Assembly (NCBI GenBank): GCA_030770535.1
Contig: JASVEC010000010.1
Location: 1 to 64,000 of the forward strand
Origin: Batkoa obscura
Taxonomy: Eukaryota > Entomophthoromycota > Entomophthoromycetes > Entomophthorales > Batkoaceae
Direction: 5' to 3'
Length of the DNA: 64,000 bases
In this document: positions 1 through 10,539 of the stretch, in pieces
Layout of the letters: the number at the start of each line of letters is the position of its first letter
Position numbering within the stretch: the first letter of the stretch is position 1
Notes under the pieces: model-generated
What the model saw: only the letters and a program-made list of their open reading frames with translations
The model's database searches: none
What the model was told of the DNA's origin: nothing
Position numbers and translations under genes: made by a program

Positions 1-39
<39 letters not shown>

Positions 40-811
40 CCCTAACCCTAACCCTAACCCTAACCCTAACCCTAACCCTAACCCTAACCCTAACCCTAAC
101 CCTAACCCTAACCCTAACCCTAACCCTAACCCTAACCCTAACCCTAACCCTAACCCTAACCCTAACCCTAACCCTAACCCTAACCCTAACCCTAACCCTA
201 ACCCTAACCCTAACCCTAACCCTAACCCTAACCCTAACCCTAACCCTAACCCTAACCCTAACCCTAACCCTAACCCTAACCCTAACCCTAACCCTAACCC
301 TAACCCTAACCCTAACCCTAACCCTAACCCTAACCCTAACCCTAACCCTAACCCTAACCCTAACCCTAACCCTAACCCTAACCCTAACCCTAACCCTAAC
401 CCTAACCCTAACCCTAACCCTAACCCTAACCCTAACCCTAACCCTAACCCTAACCCTAACCCTAACCCTAACCCTAACCCTAACCCTAACCCTAACCCTA
501 ACCCTAACCCTAACCCTAACCCTAACCCTAACCCTAACCCTAACCCTAACCCTAACCCTAACCCTAACCCTAACCCTAACCCTAACCCTAACCCTAACCC
601 TAACCCTAACCCTAACCCTAACCCTAACCCTAACCCTAACCCTAACCCTAACCCTAACCCTAACCCTAACCCTAACCCTAACCCTAACCCTAACCCTAAC
701 CCTAACCCTAACCCTAACCCTAACCCTAACCCTAACCCTAACCCTAACCCTAACCCTAACCCTAACCCTAACCCTAACCCTAACCCTAACCCTAACCCTA
801 ACCCTAACCCT
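1..811. repeat. Telomere, CCCTAA (TTAGGG) repeats
   Basis: An almost perfect tandem array of about 135 CCCTAA hexamers runs from the first base to about 810, where it stops abruptly at the sequence CCCTGGATCTC. The C-rich strand is read 5' to 3' here, as expected for the left end of a chromosome. One variant unit with an extra A (AAACCCT) lies at about 19-25; the rest looks homogeneous. TTAGGG is the usual telomere of animals and many fungi. The long minus-strand frame across this array (alternating Arg-Val) is a repeat artefact and not a gene. Confidence 0.98.
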
Positions 812-1559
812 GGATCTCATTTTTTACCATATAAAACATCCCTTAATCTCAATCATCTTACAAATCCCTGCACAAATCATTCCAAAAACACAGTTTACTA
901 ACTTTCGACTACATATATCACTCCTGCCGCCAAAGAGTTTCTTTACTGATGCTGCACTCAACCCTACCCAAACTATACACCATTAAGAAAACTTCTCCCT
1001 TAAATGTGCCCTAAATTCTTATTTTTACAATTTTATCTTAAATCTTGTAAATCAATCTTTCCCTTTAAAGATGTTACCTGATAAACTATAATTTTTGTAT
1101 TAACTTGATTTGCCGCCTGTGTAAACCTTATAATAGTATCTCAATTATAATTTTAAAATTCCCAATTACAATCAAAAATTCCATAAATCAAAAAGTCCCT
1201 TATTACAAAACTATCAATATTTAGCTACTGATGAGATAACTCGAATACTTATTGTAAAAGTAATAGCTAATAGGTGTTATGAGTTTGTATTTCAGTTGAA
1301 TTTTTAAATATTTATTGGCTTTTTAATATTATTTTTATTTAAGTATTTTTATTTTGTCTGTATTACTTTAAACTACTTTTGGTCGTATTATAATTATAAC
1401 CCAGTATTCAGTCTTACACTCATTAATTTTATCTAACCCTAACTCTAAAAATAACTCTAAAAATATTATTGACCTTAAAAATATCCCCAAAACTTTACCT
1501 TTATTTTAATTTATTATTAAAAAAATTTACTATTTAATTTCAAAAAACGCTGCTCTCAT
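812..1559. other. Subtelomeric gene-free DNA
   Basis: AT-rich DNA directly inside the telomere with no open frame or recognisable RNA gene. A short telomere-like remnant (CTAACCCTAACTC) sits at about 1434-1446, isolated from the array. I see no other structure. Confidence 0.6.
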
Positions 1560-2260
1560 ATTTTAATGCTTATATTTAGTAATTATAATAAAAAATAGTT
1601 ATTGTTATACTTTCTATATATAGCTGTTTAGTGTAAAATATCGGTTTGTCAGCTCCGTGATTGATTATAGCATAATAATCACTTAAGTTGTTGTGTTCTC
1701 GAGTTCAGAAACAATCAATCCCATGCTCTTAATTTGATTTGCGACGAGAATTTTTGCCATTTGGCTCCGAGGGACCTTGTCCTCCTGTATTAACATTCAC
1801 ACTTGTTGGAGTATAAAAGAGATTTTAGAACATAATAACTTGAGGCTTTTTAATTGAATTGTTCCTTGATATTATACTTTTAATAAAGCCGCTAAATCTT
1901 TCTGGTGGTATTTTACACATATTTTACAGCAGTACTGTATATTCTACCTGTCTTACATGGTCCATAACTTATTACATGATATTCTTTATAATTCGAGTCT
2001 ATCTTAGCTACATAAACTAAGACCTTTTGACTCCAATCACTGAGTATTAGATTTCACACTTATTATATATTATTTTTATTAGTTTAAGTTTACCTTAATT
2101 ATATAAACTAGGATTTTTTAATTTATAGCTAGTTAATTAAGCAAAAATTACTTTTAATTTTAACCATTAAGCATTAATTTTTATATCAAACTGTTATTTA
2201 TCTTAAATAATTACTTACTTTTTTATTTAATACTTACTATTTTAAAATTAATAAATAAAT
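1560..2260 (+). repeat. Subtelomeric dispersed repeat, copy 1
   Basis: This stretch is clearly related, in the same orientation, to 60175-61180. Blocks match in order: TTGTCAG near 1646 / 60420, TTATAGCATAATAATC near 1665 / 60438, GAGTATAAAAG near 1809 / 60581, TACATAAACTAAGACCTTT near 2010 / 60782, and a downstream ATATAAACTA block. No coding frame is conserved between the copies, so it looks like a non-coding subtelomeric repeat, diverged by many substitutions and indels. Copy 1 lacks the MITE that interrupts copy 2. Confidence 0.75.
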
Positions 2261-2280
2261 GGGTTTTTTAAAATAAGTAA

Positions 2281-2379
2281 TGGGGATGTATTTTTTTGTT
2301 TAAGAATTTTACTACAACCTTTCCACTCAAATAGTGCTTAAAAAATAGAAAAATAATGAAACCAAAAAAAACAGCCCCT
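2281..2379 (+). mobile_element. MITE copy 1 (TGGGGATGT hairpin family)
   Basis: About 100 bp, begins TGGGGATGTATTTTTTTG and ends with the inverted terminus ACAGCCCCTA. It lies just beyond the end of subtelomeric repeat copy 1. Plus orientation is defined as the strand starting GGGGATGTATTTTTTTGTTT. Confidence 0.85.
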
Positions 2380-2744
2380 AATAATAAAAGCAAAGAATTC
2401 TAGCTAATTAATTTAGAAGTGTAATAAAAACTAATTATAATTATTTGCATTATAAAATATATAAAGTATTAAAATTCAATTAAAATAAATATTTAAATAG
2501 ATTAAATTACCAGTTTAAATAAAGCGTTTTGTAATTAATGCTAAATATTAGTATTTGGTTATAATATATTATAGCTATAAAGTACCCAGTAAAGTACTAA
2601 TATTATAATGATCTGTGAAATTTAAAAAGACATTAATTTGATTATACTTTATTAAACAAGTCAATAAATAAATATGTTTATTTAATGTTTATCCTTAACG
2701 GTTAAATTTCAAAATAAGATTGAAATCTAACTACAAATTTAAAT

Positions 2745-2844
2745 ATGAGGATTTGTTTTTATGTTTAAGAATTTTACTAACAATTTTTACAATCAAATAG
2801 CGCTTAAAAGATAAACAGTGATAAAGCCAAAAAAAACCTTATAT
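2745..2844 (+). mobile_element. MITE copy 2
   Basis: Same family: terminus ATGAGGATTTG, core TTTAAGAATTTTACTAACAA and AATAGCGCTTAAAAGA, degenerate right end CCTTATA. Confidence 0.8.
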
Positions 2845-2845
2845 A

Positions 2846-3160
2846 CTTTTTTATGTTATAGTAATATTATACTTTAATTTTTCATAATTAAATTAAGTAA
2901 TATTTAACTCTACTGATAAAAAATAATAAAACTGATTAAACTAGTTTTTATCGAATAAACTTGAAATTAGGTATTAAGTTTTGTAATTATTGCAATTTCT
3001 TAAATTCAAGTCACACAGTATCATTTAAACAAGTTTATTTCGAAATCACGATTTACAGCTGCCGCAGTTATATTGCAAATTACCAAATTGCTTATTTAGA
3101 GACTTTATATCAAGATTCATCTAATATGAGTCGGGGTTTAAAATATTAGCTATATAAATA
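2846..3160. other. Gene-free AT-rich DNA
   Basis: No supported feature. A 62-codon open frame starts at 2961 but has no family resemblance, no intron structure and composition like its surroundings. Confidence 0.5.
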
Positions 3161-6100
3161 ATTTGACTACAAAAATTTTATCAAAAGACCCAAAAGCTGC
3201 AATCAAGTGTTTAGTCACTATAGTAAATTTTCAAAAGGAATATACAAGTAAAACGGTACAATAAAGTAAGTTTTTACAGAAAAACTTTTTAAAATAGAAG
3301 CTCAAGTACAGAGCTTTAGTGCCATTAGATAAGTTCCAGTTAGTACTTGAGGAGATGTAGAACCTTTCTACTCCAGAAATTGAAACATGCATAGCCAATT
3401 TATTAAATCATTTTAAGGTGAATCTCAATGACCAGATAAGTAGACTAAATTCAGAGTAATGTAAGAATGCCAATTTTGACTAATACACAAAGCTATTTCA
3501 TGACTCCACCTATATGCTTTCCTTACAACAATTTAGGTGAAAAAGAGAAGCCAGTCGCTAATAACTAAGACTTTTTAATAGTACTTTAGATAAGCTTTTT
3601 ATCTTGCTATGCATTTTCGATAGCATAGAGCCTTTAATAACAACAATAAGCATTGTAGAATTAACTCATTTCCCTATTTCTTTAGAATGCTTTGTGCTAC
3701 CTGACTCTACATTTATTAAAAAATATTATGATAAACTCAAAGTGATAGATGGTAGTATTTTAAAGGAAAGTTTTTTCAAATTTAGTGAAGTTTATAATAA
3801 AGTTATTTGCTTGCTAAAGCTTAACAATATTATGCTTGGTGTCCAGCAATTTCTGGTTCAGTTCTTATGCTTACAAAAGGAATGATTCATAAAGCATTGA
3901 TTCATAAAGCATTGAATTAAACCAACCAATGCTATATGGTACCTACTCCAATATTTTCAATCAAAGCTTAATGAGGTATCAAACTTTTAAAAGCCTTGCC
4001 TGTCTTCAAGTTTCTTTATCCTCTTTAAAGACTCGTTCGACATTCTGTTAAGTGGGAATAATCTAAGCACCCACTCTGAAGATAGTTATAGAAACAATCG
4101 CGACGGCATTATTATTGAAAACACTCTTTGAAATAACTATAACATGAAAATATTTTCTGAATTAGTTAATTTGATTGGTGATAGTGTAAAATTAAATACC
4201 AAGTTTCCAATAAAAACAGAGTTTTTTAATGAGATTATGAATTTATTTCCAAAAGTAATGTATTAACACTATAATATTAGTATCAAATGGTCTTTAGATA
4301 CAAACTCTAAGTTTATTGAGTTAGTTGCTTTGGTCCCCTTAGAATCATTATACTTAGTGTTCACAAGGCAAAGGAATGAGTCAAATTAAACATTAGCATC
4401 TAAAAAGGTTTATTTTAAGCAATTAAAAAGCTATTTATTAAGCTATTCAGGTTTGTTCTAAACTATATAGCTAAGCCTAAAAGTTATGCTTATTTACAAA
4501 GAGTGACGTTACTGAATGAATGAAAGGAGTGCCTTTTTCTTGAGTTATTAGTTGTATTCTATAAAATATTAAAGAATGGTAGCTTTAAATCCATTGACCT
4601 TCAAGATAAGTTGATAATTTTTGATCAATCCTTAATTTATTTGAAAGTTTTTTTCCAGTTTAATGACTCTTCATTTAGCGGCTTTGCGGTAACAACATAC
4701 AATTGTTATTGTATCTATAAAGAATTCTATAAAAGATTAGGCTCGTTTGAGCAAACGTAAATTGTTCTCAAAAGGATTAAATTCAATACTGAAGCACATG
4801 ATTTTTTTAATCACACAATTTATGTAATAAATACATGCCTGGTCCTTTTTGGGAAATGGTTTTGATAAAATACTGTACATCCGGCTATCAAGGCATGAAG
4901 GGACAATTTCTAGTAAATCATAATATGATACCTGTCTTCAGTAAGGTTATCGGGATTTTATTTCTTAAAGACTATCACCTTTTAAACCCATCATACATAA
5001 CTAATACTTTATATATATCAAAAGTGCTGACGATGATGAGGTTATAGCAATATTCAATTGAATTTATCCGAATTTTTATAAAGTATTTTGCCTTAAAGCA
5101 TACCAAGTCTTAAGCAAACGTTGTTAAGAAAGAATCTAGTAAAACGTCCCATGCACTTAGTTATATCAAGGATTGTAGCGCACTCAAGTAATATCATTAT
5201 GAATACTGTAAAGTTATATCGATTTAATAACTTTACAAAAAATTTTAACCCCTCAGCTTACTCCTTCATATATCTTGAGAACTCTTCAAGCGATTATGAC
5301 ATTATAGTAGTTGAATCTGTATATAGCTTATTTACTAAAACATTCTCAATTTTTGAATTTTAAAACAATGTTTCAAAAGAGTTTGTAGCATCACACTTTG
5401 TATTTTTATTAGTTCATAGCCTTGTGTTTTCGGCTCAAAACCCAAATTATTACTAAAGTCAAAGGACAAAAACAATAGTTGTAAATTTGACCATTATGAA
5501 AAATCGCTAAATGACATAGATATAGATATAGATATGAGATTTTAAAAGGATTATTCGAAATACTTAAACAGCTAGAAAATAATGAGGAATGGATGAAATT
5601 GTTAGGCTTTATTCCACTTGAAAAAAACTATTCATATAGTATTATTAGTATTGCGAAATCAGATTTGTATAAACTGATTGTAGTAAAACATTGTTTAGTC
5701 CCATTAACGAAAGAAATTATAGAAATGTCACAAGGTATCTAATCAAACCAATACATTAAATAAACCATATTTAACCAACCATTAGTATAATTATGAAAAA
5801 AATGAACTTGCTTCGATTATAAACCTGGTTTTTAAAATTATGTTATGTTATACTATGTTATGTTATGTCATTAAAACGATATATTTGTAGGTTCATTGGG
5901 AGCCAAATTTAATAACTTAGAAATATATTAAAACATTACAACTATTCTATTTATAAAAAAGCAATTAAATTCAAGTTGATAAAAGTCTTAACTGAGGAAA
6001 TTTTACATAAGTATGAATCTATAAAAAATATTTATAATGAAGCTGAAATAGATGATAATATATGCAGTTTAAAACGATAAGAATATGTGAGTTTAGCCCA

Positions 6101-6675
6101 TTGTAGATTATCTCCCTATGCTTACTATTTCCTTTGTTTCGAAAGAACCCATTTGATTATACTCCTGCTTTATATACAGTTCTATCATGGAACTTCAAAA
6201 CATCATTTAGTGTCTTGTTTCAAATGCTATTTAATTTAAGTGATAGTGATAATGAAAATTCATATCAACATATTCAATCGCTGGCTAATTCATCAAAACG
6301 TAAATCAGCCTGCATATGCAATAAAATACAATCCCTTCTTTAAAGCTAACGATGTGTATAAGGAATTAAATACAAACTTTATGAAAGTGAAAAGCAAGCT
6401 TAAATTGATTGGAAAACCAACACTTGAAGAATATGACCTAATCTTATTTAGTAGTAATATTGACAAAATATTAAATAGTAATGATATTAATAAAGTAACA
6501 ATTAAAGATAAGAATGATGATGGAGTATATAGGACGTCTAAAACGCCCATAGATGCAATCAAATTCGTGCCATCAAAGTTCAATTGTAATTTTGATAACA
6601 AAAGTTCAGGAAGTAATGAGAAAACTATTGAGTTATCTCATAGCGATTTTAACTTATTAAGTTTAATAGAATCAA
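3161..6675 (+). pseudogene. Decayed gene(s), possibly a Zn2Cys6 fungal transcription factor
   Basis: Plus-strand reading frames here are longer and more protein-like than the flanks but are broken by many stops and frame changes, so this is a dead host gene or two related ones. Near 3183-3206 the frame reads KRPKSCNQ, and about 60 bases on another frame reads YNKV followed by EAQVQ. This is the order expected for the ends of a fungal Zn(II)2Cys6 domain followed by a short coiled coil, with several metal-binding Cys codons gone. Larger open fragments lie at 3604-3885, 4835-5047, 5121-5363, 5560-5760 and 6240-6728. Two fragments near 4300 and 5600 share a W...L..L(V/I)PLE pattern, hinting at two tandem paralogues. 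The last fragment runs into a MITE. The transcription-factor identity is tentative; that the stretch is a coding relic is more secure. Confidence 0.4.
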
Positions 6676-6774
6676 TATTTGAGTGTTTTTTTATTTCACC
6701 ATTTTTTCCATTTTTAAGCTCTACTTGAGTGGAAAAATTGTTAAAAAAATCTTTAAACAAATATATCCCCAATA
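6676..6774 (-). mobile_element. MITE copy 3
   Basis: Minus-orientation copy that supplies the last codons of the open fragment ending at 6728. Contains TCCATTTTTAAGCTCTA, a TGAGTGGAAAAATTGTTA core and an ATATATCCCC right end. Confidence 0.75.
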
Positions 6775-6969
6775 TTGATTTTAGTGATCAGCTTTATAGA
6801 TATCGTTGAAGTCTTAAGAGCATTGATATTAAAAGGATTATTAGAATTTTCCAACAAATATGATGTTAATATCTTTCAGTTACATTGTTTCGTCCATTAT
6901 GTTTAATTTACTCAATTTGTGTAGAAAAAAGTAGTAAGTTCCCAAGTATTTGGAAAAGTCAGAACTAAA

Positions 6970-7073
6970 TATAAGGCTATATTTTCGTGCTTAGGAATTT
7001 TACCAACAAATTTTCCACTCAAATAGTGCTTAAAAGATGGAAAAAATGATGAAGCCAGAAAAACATCCCCATA
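6970..7073 (+). mobile_element. MITE copy 4
   Basis: Degenerate left end (AAGGCTATATTTTCGTG), well-kept core TTTTCCACTCAAATAGTGC and an intact right terminus ACATCCCCATAT. Confidence 0.8.
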
Positions 7074-7229
7074 TCTTTATCATAATATTATTTATATAAA
7101 TAAATTTTTAGAAATTCAAGATGATCAGTTTAATTCAGCTTTTGTTTCGATAATTTATAAGTTTAGCCTAAATATTATAGCTGGATTTTTGGCTGAATTA
7201 TATTTCAGAAAACTTGAGTATATTTTAAT

Positions 7230-7332
7230 ATATGGGGATGTTTTTTGGCTTCATTACTTTCCTATTTTTGAGCGCTATTTGAGTAGAAAGATTGCTAGTA
7301 GAATTTTTAAACGAAAAAATACATCCTCATAT
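7230..7332 (-). mobile_element. MITE copy 5
   Basis: Minus-orientation copy: left end ATATGGGGATGTTTTTTGG, core GAGCGCTATTTGAGTAGAAAG, right end ACATCCTCATATT. Confidence 0.85.
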
Positions 7333-7688
7333 TAATAAAAATAGTTCTAAAAAAAATATTAATCTAACTAATATTATACTTTTCAATTCAATGTATTTTG
7401 ACTTCGATATTATCAAAAATAACTCGATCAGAATCATTACTTTATTGATAGCTTTATAATTTTATAATTTTAAAAATAGTATAAACATTGATTTATATTT
7501 AAATAAATTATTGTATTAATTTTAATATTTATTTACATTTGTTAATTATAATAAATTATAAGTTATTTTGATTTATATTACGCTAATATATTATTTAATA
7601 AAACTAAATTATCAGAATATCGTATTTTATAAAAAAAAATTTATTTTACTTTAAATTTCATAGAAAATATAAAGCTTTGGATGTAAAC
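7333..7688. other. Gene-free AT-rich spacer
   Basis: Spacer between a MITE and the 3' end of the DUF2009 gene. Nothing supported beyond the probable 3' untranslated region close to 7689. Confidence 0.5.
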
Positions 7689-10111
7689 TTAATTTCCACC
7701 CCATTCACCATCAAAACCGTTGAACCCCTATTTTTAAATTAATACATTAAATAAATAAATAAATAAACTAATTTTTACAGTCATCAAAAATACTGGGAAA
7801 AAAGGCTTTTTCTCAATTGAAGAACACCAATTCCATGCAGAAGTTAACCTACCATCAATACAAGAACCTAAGATTATTAATTACTATTTTGAAATGAATA
7901 TTAAATAAATTACCAGCATCAAAAAAGTTATCTGCTCCGGAACCATCAAATGCACTTCTAAAAAAGTCTGCAAGAATAACTTTGCGTAAATTGGCAATAC
8001 TTTCAAATGTATTATTAATATATTTTAATAATCCATTATCGTATTCTTTCATTTTACGTCTTTCTTCAAGATTATCTAAATATTCTAAGCAACGTACTAT
8101 TGGATTAAGTATACGAGCAACTTGGTTATATTTATCAATAAAAACTAAAGCATTTGGTACATTTCGATCTCCGAGATGAATTACGGATGAACCTACCCAA
8201 TAACCAACCTTTTGTTGAGCACGATGTAACGTACGGTGTGCAATTTTAGATACATTAGGGCAGTTTTGAACACGATTAAGCCCTTGTCCAGTATCACGGA
8301 GTCTATAGATATTTGGTCCAAGTAAATCTTCATCTGCATAATACCAAAACATAAACATATCATGTAATATTTCTCTCCATAGAGTCAATGTTTGATGGAC
8401 ATATTGATATTGTGTTTCATGACTATGAGATAACCTTGCTCCACCTCTTCCACTAGCAATAGCCAAATTGAATTGGATCTCGGAAGGCTTATTTGGTGAA
8501 AAATAAGTTGAAAGATATTTAAGCATACGATCACAAGGATCACTTATAAATTAAATGTCATTATGTATTTATGTTTATGAATATTATTATTTACCGGTTG
8601 AATCTTAAATACGCATGGTTATCACCAATCGAATAAAGACATGTTTTAATCTCATCAGGAGTTAAATTTTCATTTGAGTACTTTTGACTTAAAAATTCAA
8701 TTGATCTTTCTTTTAATTTTATCTCCATTTGAATTGCGCTCCTGGATTTACCTTCTGCAATAATTTCTTTAGTGGCTTGCATCATATGTTCATTGTTCAA
8801 CAGCTCTAAGCCATTTCTTTCTTGAAGGAAATTATAAACTGTAGCAATAGGCTTGATACATGAAAATCCCAACATTTCCTGTACTTCTGGTATACAAGAA
8901 TCCTACCAATAAAATGAATAAATAAATAAAATTAACAATCATATAATAATACATACTTGGAGCAAGAACATTAATTTTCCATAAGCAGTACGCATTTTTT
9001 CTGGATTCATGACCTTATATCTACGCCCTATTTCAAACAAATCTTGGAAAAAAAATTCATTTTCTTCAAAACTTTTTGTTGCAAACAGTTGTTGGCCTCT
9101 CCTATAATCACTATTTTATAATTAATTTACAAAATTACGCTCATTTAATAAAAATAAGATTACCAAGCAACCTAAAGTTATAATTAAATTAAGTTAAATT
9201 AAATTAAATAAAATTATATACTTACCATAAGCCCTGACAAAATTGCACAGATATCTTTAATTTGATGTACAATTCTTTTGTTCTTATTCCCATACATCAA
9301 AATATCAATTTTATCAACATACTCACTGACGTTTAATGCGGATTCTAATCTGAAATAATTAATATTTTCTAGCTGTAAATTTTATAATAATTTACAATCT
9401 TAGTTTCTTTCTATCATTTACAGATAATCTTAATGGGATATATTTAGACCTACATTAATGAATAAAATTAGAGTCATAAAATAATCATTTCAAATCAAAT
9501 ATTATACCTTTCAATTATCCATTCTCCAAAAGATGAACCTGTAGTAATAACTGTACCTAGATTACTATCAAATTTTATTTCTTGATCTATGGGCTAATAA
9601 AATTAAAAAATCTTTCAAAATTTAAAATAATTACTGTTGATGTACGGGTAGAGTTAGGAGTACTTTTTAATGAATCAATACGTGAGTTACTGGGATTAGC
9701 ACTTATTTGTTCAGAAATGGCGTTTGCTTGTGGTACTTGTAAAGATTTCGTTGAATGATTTTTTCTTTTTCCAGTTCTATGAATCATATGGAAGCATACT
9801 TCGCAAAAATCTTCATCACACTGTTCACAAAATAACCCTGCCTATTAAAGAAATAAATGATATGACATAGTATTTAATATCTTTAAAATTACTTTTTGGT
9901 CTCTGCATTCTACGCAAAATCCTTGGTCAGCTGGAGAGACATTATCAGAGTTATTTTCCGAGTCATTGGCCTCGTTTTCTACGGCCCCAACTTCAATATT
10001 ATCTTCGTCTTCTGAGTTTGTTTCTAAAATATTTCCTAAAGTGGATTTAACAGGGTGAACTTCTGTTGACGAAGGTTCAATAGCATCACTTTCTATATGC
10101 TTTTCCTCCAT
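7689..10111 (-). CDS. UPF0652 / DUF2009 family protein with N-terminal zinc finger
   Basis: Eleven exons joined by frame continuity: 10111-9893, 9841-9635, 9593-9508, 9449-9396, 9349-9226, 9171-9164, 9110-8957, 8902-8595, 8542-7914, 7867-7779, 7727-7689; together 638 codons plus stop, close to the usual family size. The N-terminus is acidic; a B-box-like zinc-binding stretch crosses the first intron (CVECRDQK, then CEQCDEDFCEVC, then HRTGKRK). The DUF2009 core includes ESALNVSEYVDKID, DICAILSGLM, YVHQTLTLWREIL, YRLRDTGQGLNRVQ, RAQQKVGYWVGSS and a C-terminal IDGRLTSAWNWC / GFDGEW. The family is conserved in fungi, amoebae and plants but its function is unknown; zinc-dependent protein binding is only an inference. 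Exon 6 is just 8 nt. An in-frame stop lies upstream of the chosen ATG at 10111. Confidence 0.93.
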
Positions 10112-10539
10112 TGAATCAACTTTTTTAAAACGTTTTTGTGGTGGAGTTAAAATTTTGATTTAATTTATATTAAAATAATGAACAAGTAAATATAGTACTT
10201 TTAATTTAGAATTTAAGTCTAAAACAATTCAACTTTGCACTCTTTTCAAATAGCAAATAATTTTAACTTTTGTCATTTTTTAATGATAACTTAAGCCTGT
10301 TAAATTTTTTGTATTTACAATAAATCTCATTGGCTAACTTACAAATTAAAGTTCTTTTGATTTTAATAAGTTAAAATCAATAAAATTATATTTCTATGTT
10401 ATATTTATTATTTTAATACTATAATAAATTTTGGAATATCATTATTAATATTTAAATAAAACTAAATGCAATATTTCAGATTAAGTTATAATATAAAAGC
10501 TCAAATATAAGTTTAAATATAGTTTATTATTTGACATTA
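10112..10539. other. Intergenic spacer between DUF2009 gene and ATG9
   Basis: AT-rich spacer between two minus-strand genes; it must contain the promoter of the DUF2009 gene and the 3' end of ATG9. No distinct motif stands out. Confidence 0.5.

Noticed and set aside
17-820. A 267-codon minus-strand open frame of alternating Arg-Val
   Set aside because: It is the translation of the telomere hexamer and ends with the array.
1431-1450. Interstitial telomere block
   Set aside because: Only about two CCCTAA-like units are present, too few to call.
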